Source of the DNA: Geodermatophilus pulveris | GTDB taxonomy: Bacteria > Actinomycetota > Actinomycetes > Mycobacteriales > Geodermatophilaceae | Direction: 5' to 3' | Length of the DNA stretch: 64,000 bases | Assembly (NCBI RefSeq): GCF_900188375.1 | Contig: NZ_FZOO01000001.1 | Coordinates: 496,001-560,000 of the forward strand | Part shown: positions 33,379-43,978 of the stretch, piece by piece | How the letters are laid out: each line of letters begins with the position of its first letter | Numbering within the stretch: the stretch's first letter is position 1 | The notes under the pieces: model-generated | What the model was told of the DNA's origin: nothing | Database searches by the model: none | The model's input: the letters and a program-made list of their open reading frames with translations, nothing else | Translations under genes and position numbers: made by a program

Positions 33379-33404
33379 TACTGGCCGGTAACACCGCCTA
33401 CACT
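33379..33404 (+). promoter_or_regulatory. ecm promoter with palindromic operator candidate
   Basis: TACTGGCCGGTAACA (33379-33393) contains the near-palindrome TACT-GGCC-GGTA, related to the one in the ccr promoter. TACACT (33399-33404) is a good -10 element and ends 8 bases before the ATG, so the mRNA is probably leaderless. Confidence 0.45.
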
Positions 33405-33412
33405 CCGCGGCC

Positions 33413-35433
<2,021 letters not shown>

Positions 35434-35437
<4 letters not shown>

Positions 35438-36459
35438 AGCCGGACGACGGCGCCCTGGGTGGCGCTGCGGCGGGCGGCGTCGAGCACGGTGGCGGTGGCG
35501 ACGGCGTCCCGCGGGTCGACCGGCACCGGGCCCTGCCCGCGGACGGCGGCGGCGAAGGCGGGGTAGAAGGTGTCCCAGCGGCCGCGCTCGGTCGGCACCA
35601 CGACGCCCTCGTCGCCGCGGCGCAGCCGGCCCCAGCGCTGCTCCGGCTCGGCGCCCCAGCGCTCGCCCAGCGTGGCCGGCGTGTGCCCGGCCAGCAGCGC
35701 GGCCTCCTGCCCGTCCATCGGCCCGCCGACGACGTAGGCGCCCTCGGTGCCGGCCACCCGGAAGCGGTCCCCGGGCGCGCCCTGGCTCCAGCTGCCCCAC
35801 AGGTGCGCGCGGGCGCCGGCGGCGTGGGTGAGCGCGACGAAGACGTCGTCGTCCAGGCCGGACCCGCCCGGCCGCCACTCGGCGTAGACGGCGCTCACCG
35901 GGCCGAGCAGCACCAGCGCCTGGTCGACCAGGTGGCTGCCGAAGTCCAGCAGCGTGCCGCCGCCCGCGGCCGGCGGGCCGGGGTCGGGCGCGAACCGCTC
36001 GAAGCGCGACTCGAACCGGGTCACCGTGCCCAGCCGGCCCGCGTCGACCAGGGCGCGGGCGGTGCGGAAGTCGGAGTCCCAGCGGCGGTTCTGGTACGGC
36101 GCCAGCGGCAGGCCGCGCTCGGCGGCCAGGGCCACCGACCCGCGCGCGGACGCCGCGTCGAGCGCGAACGGCTTGTCGCAGACCACGGCCAGGCCCAGGT
36201 GCAGCGCCCGGTCGGTCAGCGCGGTGTGCGTGCCGGCCGGGGTGGAGATCGCCACCGCCTCGGCGCCGGCGTCGGCCAGCTCCTCCAGCGAGCCGAAGGC
36301 GCGCAGGCCCGGGTGCTCGGCGGCGACCTGCGCCCGCCGGTCGGCCGACGTCGTCACCACGCCGAGCAGGTCCACCTCGGGCGCGGCGGCCAGCAGCGGC
36401 GCGTGGAACCACCGCCCGCCGAAGCCGTAGCCGACCAGTCCGAAGCGCACGGGGTCCAT
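35434..36459 (-). CDS. Gfo/Idh/MocA family oxidoreductase
   Basis: 341 residues. N-terminal Rossmann fold (VRFGLVGYGFGGRWFHAPLL). The EKP motif is CDKPFALD. The C-terminal substrate domain has LLDFGSHLVDQALVLLGP with the conserved Asp/His. The substrate, often a sugar or inositol, is not readable. Shares CTAG with the stop of the mutase on the other strand. Confidence 0.82.
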
Positions 36460-36483
36460 CCCGCGATCCTGCCGTGCCGCGGG

Positions 36484-37212
36484 TCAGCGCAGGCGGGGGC
36501 CGAACCGCACGTCCACGCCGGGGGAGAAGAGCACGCTGTCCGGCGCGCCGCCCACCGAGGGCAGCCCGCCCGCGGCCAGCAGGTCGTCCTCGCAGCCGAC
36601 CAGCTCGGCGGCGTGCAGCGGCCAGGCCGGGTGCTCGTTGGGCCAGTAGGCCAGCCGGCCGCCGGCGGTCTGGTGCAGCCCCCAGCGGCCGGTGAGGAAG
36701 CCGGCCAGCGGGCCGGGGTCGGCCAGCCGCGGCCCCACCCGGACGGCGACCCGCCCGCCGGCACCGCGCGGCCCGGGCCAGCGACGCCGGCAGGTGTAGG
36801 TGACCACGTCGCCGTCGCGGTGCACGCGCATCCGGGCCCAGCAGTACGGCAGCCCGGCCACCCAGCGGGCGGCGAGCACCGGCAGCAGCCGGTCGGCGTC
36901 CAGCGACCGGAACACCACCCCCCGGCGGCCCTGCCCGTCGACGGAGTACAGCCGGACGTTGGTCTCCGCGAAGGAGCCCGCCCACGGCACGCCCGGCGCG
37001 CCGAGCAGGCCGATCCGGCGCATCCGGAACGGGATCAGCCCGACGTGGGTGGCGCCGTCGAGCACGTCGGGCCGGGTGCCCGCCGGCAGCAGCGGGGCGA
37101 CCAGCGCCGGGTCCACCGCCCAGTGCAGGAAGGTGACGTCGCGCCAGCCCTGGGTGAACACGGTGCGCCCGGCCGGCCGGGGGGCGGTGTCGGTGACCTG
37201 CTCGGGTTCCAC
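36484..37212 (-). CDS. DUF2071 (YqjF-like) family protein
   Basis: 242 residues from GTG 37212. Family pattern: WRDVTFLHWAVDPALVAPLLP, a GLIPFRM strand, and NVRLYSVDGQGRRGVVFRSLDADRLLPVLAAR. Function unknown. A start at 37302 would overlap the divergent crotonase gene, so the shorter form is chosen. 24 bases separate its stop from the start of the Gfo/Idh gene, so the two may be one operon. Confidence 0.7.
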   Translation of the reverse strand: MEPEQVTDTAPRPAGRTVFTQGWRDVTFLHWAVDPALVAPLLPAGTRPDVLDGATHVGLIPFRMRRIGLLGAPGVPWAGSFAETNVRLYSVDGQGRRGVVFRSLDADRLLPVLAARWVAGLPYCWARMRVHRDGDVVTYTCRRRWPGPRGAGGRVAVRVGPRLADPGPLAGFLTGRWGLHQTAGGRLAYWPNEHPAWPLHAAELVGCEDDLLAAGGLPSVGGAPDSVLFSPGVDVRFGPRLR

Positions 37213-37292
37213 GCCCCCGAGCGTCCCAGCCCGTCGCCCCGGGCCGCCCTGCCTCCATTGCCCCACCCGCCCCGCCGTGGTGGGGTCGGCGC

Positions 37293-38066
37293 ATGACTGC
37301 ACAGGGCGCGCCCCGGGTCGAGCGGGACGGCGACGTCGTCACCCTCACGATGTGCCGGCCGGCCCGGCGCAACGCGCTGTCCCGGGAGCACGTGCAGCAG
37401 CTGCTGGCCGCGGTGCGGGCGGTGGGCGAGAGCGACGCCGCCGGGCTGGTGGTGGCCGCGGAGGGGCCGGTGTTCAGCGCCGGGCACGACTTCGCCGACG
37501 TGGCCGGCCGGCCGCTCGCCGAGGTGCGCGACCTGCTGCAGCTGTGCACCGAGCTGATGCAGACGCTGCACGACGTCCCGCAGGTGGTGGTCGCCCGGGT
37601 GCACGCCCTGGCCACCGCCGCCGGCTGCCAGCTGGTCGCCTCCTGCGACCTGGCCGTGGCGGCCGAGTCGGCCGCCTTCGCCGCCCCGGGCGGCAAGGGC
37701 GGCTGGTTCTGCCACACGCCGATGGTGGCCATCGCCCGCGACATCGGCCGCAAGCGGGCCATGGAGCTGGCGCTCACCGGTGACGTCATCGACGCGGCCA
37801 CCGCGCTGGACTGGGGCCTGGTCAACCGGGTGGTGCCCGACGACGCGCTGGACGACGCCGTCGCCGACCTCGTGGACCGGGCCACCCGCGGCTCGCGGGC
37901 CAGCAAGGCGTGGGGCAAGCAGACGATGTACGCCCAGCTCGGCCGGCCCGAGCGGGACGCCTACACCACCGCGGTCGAGGTGATGGCCGCCGCCAGCCAG
38001 CTGCCCGGCGCCGTCGAGGGCATGTCGGCGTTCCTGGAGAAGCGCCGCGCCGTCTGGACCGACTGA
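37293..38066 (+). CDS. Crotonase-fold protein (ECHDC3-like) lacking catalytic glutamates
   Basis: 257 residues with the crotonase fold. The CoA-binding N-terminal motif GPVFSAGHDF and the oxyanion helix VHALATAAGCQLVASCDLA are present. Gln113 stands where hydratases have Glu144, and Pro132-Gly133 where they have Pro-Glu164. GGWFCHTPMVAIAR resembles the ECHDC3 subgroup. Hydration of enoyl-CoA is therefore unlikely; a CoA-ester-binding or different lyase role is possible. It stands alone, divergent from the DUF2071 gene. Confidence 0.75.
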   Translation: MTAQGAPRVERDGDVVTLTMCRPARRNALSREHVQQLLAAVRAVGESDAAGLVVAAEGPVFSAGHDFADVAGRPLAEVRDLLQLCTELMQTLHDVPQVVVARVHALATAAGCQLVASCDLAVAAESAAFAAPGGKGGWFCHTPMVAIARDIGRKRAMELALTGDVIDAATALDWGLVNRVVPDDALDDAVADLVDRATRGSRASKAWGKQTMYAQLGRPERDAYTTAVEVMAAASQLPGAVEGMSAFLEKRRAVWTD

Positions 38067-38248
38067 GGAAGACAGTGAGACCGCGCACAGGGGGATGGGA
38101 CGGCGCGCGGGGCGCCTTGTGCCCTGACGTGCGCGACAGGTGGGACCTCACCCGGCGGCGTGCGCTCGACTTCGGACGGATGACGGCCGACTCCTGAGCG
38201 CCCGCGCGCTCCGCCGTCCCCGTCCCTCCGTCCCGGGAGAAGTCCCCC

Positions 38249-39583
38249 GTGCTCGCTCGTCTCCGCCGCGTCCCGTTCGCGGCGCAGGTCCTCCTCGCCC
38301 TCGTGCTGGGCGTCGCCCTCGGCCTCGTCGCCCGCGACATCGGTCCCGTCGCCGACGGCACGCCGAACTGGCTGACCAGCACCCTGCAGACCGTCGGCAG
38401 CACCTTCGTCACGCTGCTGCGGGTCCTCGTCCCGCCGCTGGTGGTCACCGCGGTCATCGTCAGCATCGCCAACCTCCGGCAGGTCTCCAACGCCGCCCGG
38501 CTGGCCGGCCAGACCCTGCTGTGGTTCGCGATCACCGCGCTCATCGCCGTCTCCCTCGGCATCGGCCTGGGGCTGCTCACCCAGCCGGGTCGCAACAGCT
38601 CCGTCGACGCCGCCGCCCAGGCCCAGCCTGCGACCACCGGCTCCTGGTGGGACTTCCTCACCGGCCTGGTGCCGGCCAACGTGCTCGGCCTGCAGACAGG
38701 CGACGACGGCAGCCTGTCGTTCAACGTGCTGCAGCTGATCGTGCTGTCGGTCGCCGTCGGCGTCGCCGCCCTCAAGGTGGGCGAGCCGGCCGAGCCGTTC
38801 CTGGCGCTGGTCCGCTCGGCCCTGGCGGTCGTGCAGAAGCTGCTGTGGTGGGTGATCCTGCTCGCCCCCGTCGGCACCGTCGGTCTGATCGGCAACGCGG
38901 TGGCCAGCTACGGCTGGGAGTCCCTCGGCTCGCTCGGCGTCTTCGCCGGCTCCGTGTACGCCGGCCTGGCCCTCGTGCTCTTCGTCGTCTACCCGGTGCT
39001 CCTGCGGCTGCACGGCCTCTCGCCGCTGCGCTGGTTCGCCGGCGCCTGGCCGGCCATCCAGCTGGCCTTCGTGTCCCGCTCCTCCATCGGCACGCTGCCG
39101 GTGACCGAGCGGGTGACCGAGCAGAACCTCGGTGTCCCGCGGTCCTACGCGTCCTTCGCCGTCCCGCTGGGCGCGACCACGAAGATGGACGGCTGCGCGG
39201 CCATCTACCCGGCGCTGGCGGCCATCTTCGTCGCGCAGTTCTTCGGCGTGGACCTGTCGCTCACCGACTACCTGCTCATCGCGCTGGTCTCCGTGGTGGG
39301 CTCGGCGGCCACCGCCGGCGTCACCGGCGCGGTGGTCATGCTGACGCTGACCCTGTCCACGCTCGGGCTGCCGCTCGCCGGCGTCGGCCTGCTGCTGGCG
39401 ATCGACCCGATCCTGGACATGGGCCGCACCGCGGTGAACGTCGCCGGGCAGGCGCTGGTCCCGACCATCGTCGCCAAGCGCGAGGGCATCCTGGACCTGG
39501 AGCGGTTCCGGTCGACCTCGACGGCCGACCCGGTCGCCCGGGTCGAGGTGGACGACGACCTGCGCCGGCCCGTCCAGGTGTAG
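38249..39583 (+). CDS. Dicarboxylate/amino-acid:cation symporter (DctA/GltP family)
   Basis: 444 residues, polytopic membrane protein of the DAACS family. The Ser-rich re-entrant hairpin reads VSRSSIGTLPVT, the helix-7 motif TTKMDGCAAIYP (NMDGT-like), and the helix-8 motif DPILDMGRTAVNVAGQ. It would import C4-dicarboxylates or glutamate/aspartate with Na+ or H+. GTG start with GGGAGAAG upstream. C4-dicarboxylates link to the ethylmalonyl-CoA pathway products, but co-regulation is not shown. Confidence 0.87.
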   Translation: MLARLRRVPFAAQVLLALVLGVALGLVARDIGPVADGTPNWLTSTLQTVGSTFVTLLRVLVPPLVVTAVIVSIANLRQVSNAARLAGQTLLWFAITALIAVSLGIGLGLLTQPGRNSSVDAAAQAQPATTGSWWDFLTGLVPANVLGLQTGDDGSLSFNVLQLIVLSVAVGVAALKVGEPAEPFLALVRSALAVVQKLLWWVILLAPVGTVGLIGNAVASYGWESLGSLGVFAGSVYAGLALVLFVVYPVLLRLHGLSPLRWFAGAWPAIQLAFVSRSSIGTLPVTERVTEQNLGVPRSYASFAVPLGATTKMDGCAAIYPALAAIFVAQFFGVDLSLTDYLLIALVSVVGSAATAGVTGAVVMLTLTLSTLGLPLAGVGLLLAIDPILDMGRTAVNVAGQALVPTIVAKREGILDLERFRSTSTADPVARVEVDDDLRRPVQV

Positions 39584-39598
39584 GACCCCGCGGGCGCC

Positions 39599-40459
39599 TC
39601 AACCCCCGCCCAGGTCGGCGCAGCCGGTCTCGTGCGGCAGCAGGGGGCGCAGCGTGAGGGCCCACCGGCCGCCGTCGCCGGCGACCCACGGCGTCAGCGT
39701 CGTGGCCCCGGCGGCGGCGGCCAGCACGGCCTCGGCCTCCGCGCCGCGGGCGGTCACGCAGGACAGGGCCGGCCCGCCGGGCAGCGGCTCGCCGGGCAGC
39801 GCCGGCCCGGGCCAGGGCAGGTCGGGCTGCACCAGCTCCGGCTCGGCCGGCGGGGTCCACGGCCCGACGACGGCGGCCACGGCATCGGGCGCGTAGGGCT
39901 CCGGGCCGGTCGCCCCCAGCGCCTCCGGCGCGGCCAGCTCGCCCAGCAGGCCGAGCAGCTCCCCGCGGGCCGCCCGCTGCTCGGGGGTCAGCCCGGCGTC
40001 GTCGGGCAGCTCGAACAGCGCGGCGACCTCGCGGACCGACGTCCCCTGGTCGGTGACCAGGGTGAACCGCGTCGCCGGGACGTCGGCCAGCGGCGGGGTG
40101 CCGAGGTCGCCGTCGTCGGTCACCCCGGCCGCCACCGCGCGGTCGACCGCCTCCTGCAGGCCCTCGGCGTCCAGCCGCCACTGCTGCAGGGAGGGCAGGG
40201 CCGGCGGCGGGTGGATCTCGATCTGCGCACCGGGGGCCACGACCCGGCCGTCCCCGTAGACGGCGACCAGCGGCACCCGGGCGGCCAGGGCCTCCGGGGT
40301 GGTGAAGCCCCCGACGTGCTCGACGGCCAGCACCAGCCGCCCCGGCCCGTCGGCGACCGGGGCTGGCCGGGCGGCCGCCCCGCCGTCCCCACCAGCGCCG
40401 CCGCCCGCGGCGCAGCCGGCCAGCAGCACGACGAGGGCCAGGAGCGGGGCGCGGCGCAC
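39599..40459 (-). CDS. Hypothetical lipoprotein
   Basis: 286 residues with a short signal peptide ending in the lipobox LLAGC (Cys near residue 16). The mature part starts with a Gly/Ala linker, then a domain containing [27 protein letters not shown] and [20 protein letters not shown]. This layout is common in actinobacterial secreted lipoproteins of unknown function. GTG start chosen so the signal sequence is intact. It is divergent from nucS. Confidence 0.6.
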   Translation of the reverse strand: MRRAPLLALVVLLAGCAAGGGAGGDGGAAARPAPVADGPGRLVLAVEHVGGFTTPEALAARVPLVAVYGDGRVVAPGAQIEIHPPPALPSLQQWRLDAEGLQEAVDRAVAAGVTDDGDLGTPPLADVPATRFTLVTDQGTSVREVAALFELPDDAGLTPEQRAARGELLGLLGELAAPEALGATGPEPYAPDAVAAVVGPWTPPAEPELVQPDLPWPGPALPGEPLPGGPALSCVTARGAEAEAVLAAAAGATTLTPWVAGDGGRWALTLRPLLPHETGCADLGGG

Positions 40460-40523
40460 CCGGCCAGGATGCCCCGGCCGCCCACCGGGCCCCGCCGTGC
40501 CGGGCGCGTCGTCACCCGTTCGG

Positions 40524-40529
40524 TACCGT
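40524..40529 (+). promoter_or_regulatory. -10 element of nucS (leaderless type)
   Basis: TACCGT ends 8 bases before the nucS GTG. No Shine-Dalgarno sequence. Same spacing as the ecm and marR promoters. Confidence 0.4.
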
Positions 40530-40537
40530 CGGCGCCC

Positions 40538-41209
40538 GTGCGCCTGGTCATCGCCCGCTGCTCGGTCGACTACATCGGGCGGCTCACCGCCCACCTGCCC
40601 ATGGCCTCCCGGCTGCTGCTGGTCAAGGCCGACGGCTCGGTGTCGGTGCACGCCGACGACCGCGCGTACAAGCCGCTGAACTGGATGACCCCGCCCTGCT
40701 CGCTGCGCGAGGAGCTGACCGACGGCGCGGGCACCTGGACGGTCACCAACAGGGTGGGCGAGCAGCTCGTCATCACCATCGAGTCCGTCGAGCACGACAG
40801 CTCCCACGAGCTGGGCGTCGACCCGGGCCTGCAGAAGGACGGCGTGGAGGCCGAGCTGCAGCGGCTGCTCGCGCTGCACGTGGAGACCTTCGGCACCGGC
40901 TGGTCCCTGGTGCGCCGCGAGTACCCGACCGCCATCGGCCCGGTGGACCTGCTCTGCCGGGACGCCGACGGGACCACCGTCGCCGTGGAGGTCAAGCGCC
41001 GCGGGGAGATCGACGGCGTGGAGCAGCTGACCCGCTACCTCGAGCTGCTCAACCGCGACCCGCTGCTCGCGCCGGTGCGCGGGGTGTTCGCCGCGCAGGA
41101 GATCCGGCCGCAGGCCCGGGTGTTGGCCGGCGACCGCGGCATCGACTGCCTCACCGTCGACTACGCCGCCCTCAAGGGCACCGACGACCCCTCCCAGCGG
41201 CTGTTCTGA
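40538..41209 (+). CDS. nucS: Mismatch-specific endonuclease NucS (EndoMS)
   Basis: 223 residues. Cleaves both strands at mismatches and provides non-canonical mismatch repair in actinobacteria, which lack MutS/MutL. The C-terminal nuclease domain has Asp137 ([10 protein letters not shown]), Glu151 and Lys153 ([13 protein letters not shown]) and then [14 protein letters not shown]. The C-terminal tail PSQRLF fits the family's beta-clamp-binding end. GTG start with a -10 element 8 bases away. Confidence 0.94.
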   Translation: MRLVIARCSVDYIGRLTAHLPMASRLLLVKADGSVSVHADDRAYKPLNWMTPPCSLREELTDGAGTWTVTNRVGEQLVITIESVEHDSSHELGVDPGLQKDGVEAELQRLLALHVETFGTGWSLVRREYPTAIGPVDLLCRDADGTTVAVEVKRRGEIDGVEQLTRYLELLNRDPLLAPVRGVFAAQEIRPQARVLAGDRGIDCLTVDYAALKGTDDPSQRLF

Positions 41210-41269
41210 AGACGCGGCCGGCGGGGTGAGAGACTCGCTGCCGACGTCCGTGGCGGAGGGGTTGGCAGC

Positions 41270-43051
41270 GTGGCCAGAGAACTGACCGAGGTCGGCGTGG
41301 TGGGGCTGGGCACGATGGGTGCCGGCATCGCCGAGGTGCTCGCGCGCGCGGGCCTGTCGGTCACCGCCGTGGACGTCGACGAGGCGGCCGTGGCCCGCGG
41401 CCGGGGGCACGTCGAGCAGTCCACCGGCAAGGCCCTGGCGCGCGGCAAGCTCGACGCCGCCGAGCGCGACACCATCCTCGGCCGGATCCGCTTCACCACC
41501 TCGATGGAGGAGCTGTCCGGCGCCGAGCTGGTGGTGGAGGCCGTGCCCGAGCGGATGGAGCTCAAGCGCGACATCTTCTCCACGCTGGACAAGATCTGCC
41601 CGCCGGACACCATCCTGGCCACCAACACCTCGAGCCTGTCGGTCACCGAGATCTCGGTGGCCACCGGGCGGCCGAGCAAGGTCATCGGGATGCACTTCTT
41701 CAACCCGGCGCCGGTCATGAAGCTCGTCGAGATCGTGCGCACCGTGGTCACCGAGCCCTCGGTCGTCGAGGACGTCGAGGCGCTGGCCGCCCGGCTGGGC
41801 AAGGTCGACGTCACCATCGGCGACAAGGCCGGCTTCATCGCCAACGCGCTGCTGTTCGGCTACCTGAACCACGCGGTCGCCATGTACGAGAACCGTTACG
41901 CCAGCCGCGAGGACATCGACGCGGCCATGCGGCTGGGCTGCGGCCTGCCGATGGGCCCGCTGGCGCTCATGGACCTCATCGGCCTGGACACCGCCTACGA
42001 GATCCTCGACACGATGTACCGGCAGTCGCGCGACCGGTTGCACGCGCCCACGCCGGTCATCAAGCAGATGGTGACCGCCGGGCTGCTGGGCCGGAAGTCC
42101 GGCCGGGGCTTCTACACCTACGCCGGCCGCGACTCCGCCGAGGTGGTGCCCGACGCGCACACCCCCGCGCCGGGCGGGGCCGCCGAGGGCGCCCGTGAGG
42201 TGCGCACGGTCGGCGTCGTCGGCTCCGGGACGATGGCCACCGGCATCGTCGAGGTGCTGGCCCGCGGCGGCTACGACGTCCGCTTCGTCGCCCGCTCCCC
42301 GGAGAAGGTGGAGGCGGTCGGCCGCGAGCTCGCCCGGTCGCTGGAGAAGCAGGTGCAGCGCGGCCGCCTGGAGGAGGCCGAGCGCGACGCCGCCCTCGCC
42401 CGCGTCGCCGGGACGACGTCGCTGGACGACCTCGCCGACCGCGACCTGGTCATCGAGGCGATCGCGGAGTCGCTGCCGGTCAAGGAGGCGCTGTTCGAGA
42501 ACCTGGGCGAGATCGCCAGGCCCGGCGCGGTGCTGGCCACCACGACGTCCAGCCTGCCGGTCATCGAGTGCGCCCGTGCCAGCGGCCGTCCCGAGGACGT
42601 CGTCGGCATGCACTTCTTCAACCCCGCCCAGGTGATGAAGCTCGTCGAGGTGGTCTCCACGATCTCCACCGCACCCGACGTCGCGGCCACCGCGCACGCG
42701 GTGTCCGAGCGGCTGGGCAAGCACGCGGTCTCCTGCGCCGACCGTGCCGGGTTCGTCGTCAACGCGCTGCTGTTCCCCTACCTCAACGACGCGGTGCGGA
42801 TGCTCGAGGCGCACTACGCGACCGCCGACGACATCGACGCGGCGATGAAGGTCGGCTGCGGCTACCCGATGGGCCCCTTCGAGCTGCTGGACGTCGTGGG
42901 CCTGGACGTGGCGCTGGCCATCGAGCGGGAGCTCTACGCGGAGTTCCGCGAGCCCGGCTTCGCGCCCGCGCCGCTGCTGGAGCACCTGGTCACCGCCGGG
43001 TACCTCGGCCGCAAGACCGGCCGCGGCTTCCGCGACCACGCCCGCCGCTGA
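41270..43051 (+). CDS. Tandem-fused 3-hydroxyacyl-CoA dehydrogenase (two complete copies)
   Basis: 593 residues made of two full-length 3-hydroxybutyryl-CoA dehydrogenase modules (about 1-295 and 312-593). Each has the catalytic His in GMHFFNP (His142 and His448) and the C-terminal helical domain. The first nucleotide site is GLGTMGAG followed by Asp35, typical for NAD(H). The second is GSGTMATG (GxGxxA) followed by Ala341-Arg342-Ser343, typical for NADP(H). Likely oxidises/reduces (S)-3-hydroxyacyl-CoA between acetoacetyl-CoA and crotonyl-CoA. GTG start with GGAGGGG upstream. Confidence 0.88.
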   Translation: MARELTEVGVVGLGTMGAGIAEVLARAGLSVTAVDVDEAAVARGRGHVEQSTGKALARGKLDAAERDTILGRIRFTTSMEELSGAELVVEAVPERMELKRDIFSTLDKICPPDTILATNTSSLSVTEISVATGRPSKVIGMHFFNPAPVMKLVEIVRTVVTEPSVVEDVEALAARLGKVDVTIGDKAGFIANALLFGYLNHAVAMYENRYASREDIDAAMRLGCGLPMGPLALMDLIGLDTAYEILDTMYRQSRDRLHAPTPVIKQMVTAGLLGRKSGRGFYTYAGRDSAEVVPDAHTPAPGGAAEGAREVRTVGVVGSGTMATGIVEVLARGGYDVRFVARSPEKVEAVGRELARSLEKQVQRGRLEEAERDAALARVAGTTSLDDLADRDLVIEAIAESLPVKEALFENLGEIARPGAVLATTTSSLPVIECARASGRPEDVVGMHFFNPAQVMKLVEVVSTISTAPDVAATAHAVSERLGKHAVSCADRAGFVVNALLFPYLNDAVRMLEAHYATADDIDAAMKVGCGYPMGPFELLDVVGLDVALAIERELYAEFREPGFAPAPLLEHLVTAGYLGRKTGRGFRDHARR

Positions 43052-43055
43052 GCCG

Positions 43056-43367
43056 GTGCCCCGCCGGAGCGGACGGCCCCGGCCCGGGCCGGCCGGCCGC
43101 GACCCGATCCACCGTCCCGAGACGGTGGAGGAGGCCACCGACGGCGACTGGGTGGTCCGCCGGCTCACCGGCGCGGCCAGCGGCAAGAACTACCGGTGCC
43201 CCGGCTGCGACCAGGAGATCCGCCCCGGGACGCCGCACCTGGTGACCTGGCCGGCCTACCCGCGGGACTCCGACGCCGAGCCGTGGGACACCGCGTCGGC
43301 CGCGGACCTGCGCCGGCACTGGCACACGGCCTGCTGGCAGGCCCGGGGCCACCGGCTCAGCCGGTGA
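43056..43367 (+). CDS. Small zinc-ribbon-like conserved protein
   Basis: 103 residues. A CPGC pair (YRCPGCDQEIRPGTPHLV) and a downstream RRHWHTACW with His and Cys could bind one zinc. I recall this type as a conserved uncharacterised actinobacterial protein. GTG 43056 lies 5 bases after the dehydrogenase stop, so the two are probably co-transcribed. Its last 11 bases overlap the convergent sortase gene. No function is proposed. Confidence 0.6.
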   Translation: MPRRSGRPRPGPAGRDPIHRPETVEEATDGDWVVRRLTGAASGKNYRCPGCDQEIRPGTPHLVTWPAYPRDSDAEPWDTASAADLRRHWHTACWQARGHRLSR

Positions 43368-43968
43368 GCACCGCCGTCACCACGACGTTGTCGAGGTAGC
43401 TGCGCGCGGAGCGGTCGAAGTCCCCGCCGCAGGTCACCAGCCGGAGCTCCGCCCGCGGCGTGGGGCCGTAGACGGCCTCGGTCGGGAAGTCGCGCTTGGG
43501 GTACCGGGTCACCTCCGTGACGGCGAAGCGGACCGTCGTCCCGTCCGCCCGGTCGACCAGCACCTCGTCCCCGGGGGCCAGCCCGCCGACGCGGGCGAAC
43601 ACCGCCGGGCCGTCGACGGAGTCCACGTGCCCGGCCACCACCGCGGGGCCGACGTCCCCGGGCACGGCCCCGCCGGTGAACCAGCCCGCCCGGCCGTAGT
43701 CCTCCGGGGGCACCAGGGCACCGGACGCGTCGGTGCCCAGCCGCAGCAGCTCGCTGTGCACCCCGGCGGCGGGCACCCGCACCCGGACCGGTGCGGCCGC
43801 CGCCCGCTCCGTGCCGCGCTCGACGACCACCGGCACCGCGGCGGTCGCGGCGGCCGGCCCCGGGGCGCCGGGGGTCAGCACGGCCACCCCGGCCACCACC
43901 GCGGCGGCGGCCAGGAGCCCCCGCACCCAGGGCAGCGCCGGGTGGGTCGGCCTGCGGTGCCGGCTCAC
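43357..43968 (-). CDS. Class F-type sortase
   Basis: 203 residues: basic N-terminus, one membrane anchor (about 16-33), then a sortase domain. Catalytic His114 lies in VAGHVDSVDGPAVF, Cys180 in LVTCGGDFD, and the Arg in RSARSYLDNVVV. Sortases attach secreted proteins to the cell wall by transpeptidation. Short length and motifs fit the class E/F group of actinobacteria. It lies 10 bases behind the DUF4397 gene, whose product is the obvious substrate candidate. Confidence 0.85.
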   Translation of the reverse strand: MSRHRRPTHPALPWVRGLLAAAAVVAGVAVLTPGAPGPAAATAAVPVVVERGTERAAAAPVRVRVPAAGVHSELLRLGTDASGALVPPEDYGRAGWFTGGAVPGDVGPAVVAGHVDSVDGPAVFARVGGLAPGDEVLVDRADGTTVRFAVTEVTRYPKRDFPTEAVYGPTPRAELRLVTCGGDFDRSARSYLDNVVVTAVLTG

Positions 43969-43978
43969 GGCGGGCCGC

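Noticed and set aside
39599..43186. 1195-codon minus-strand frame read as one large protein
   Set aside because: Only the last 286 codons (lipoprotein with signal peptide and lipobox) look like protein; the rest is antisense to nucS and the fused dehydrogenase.
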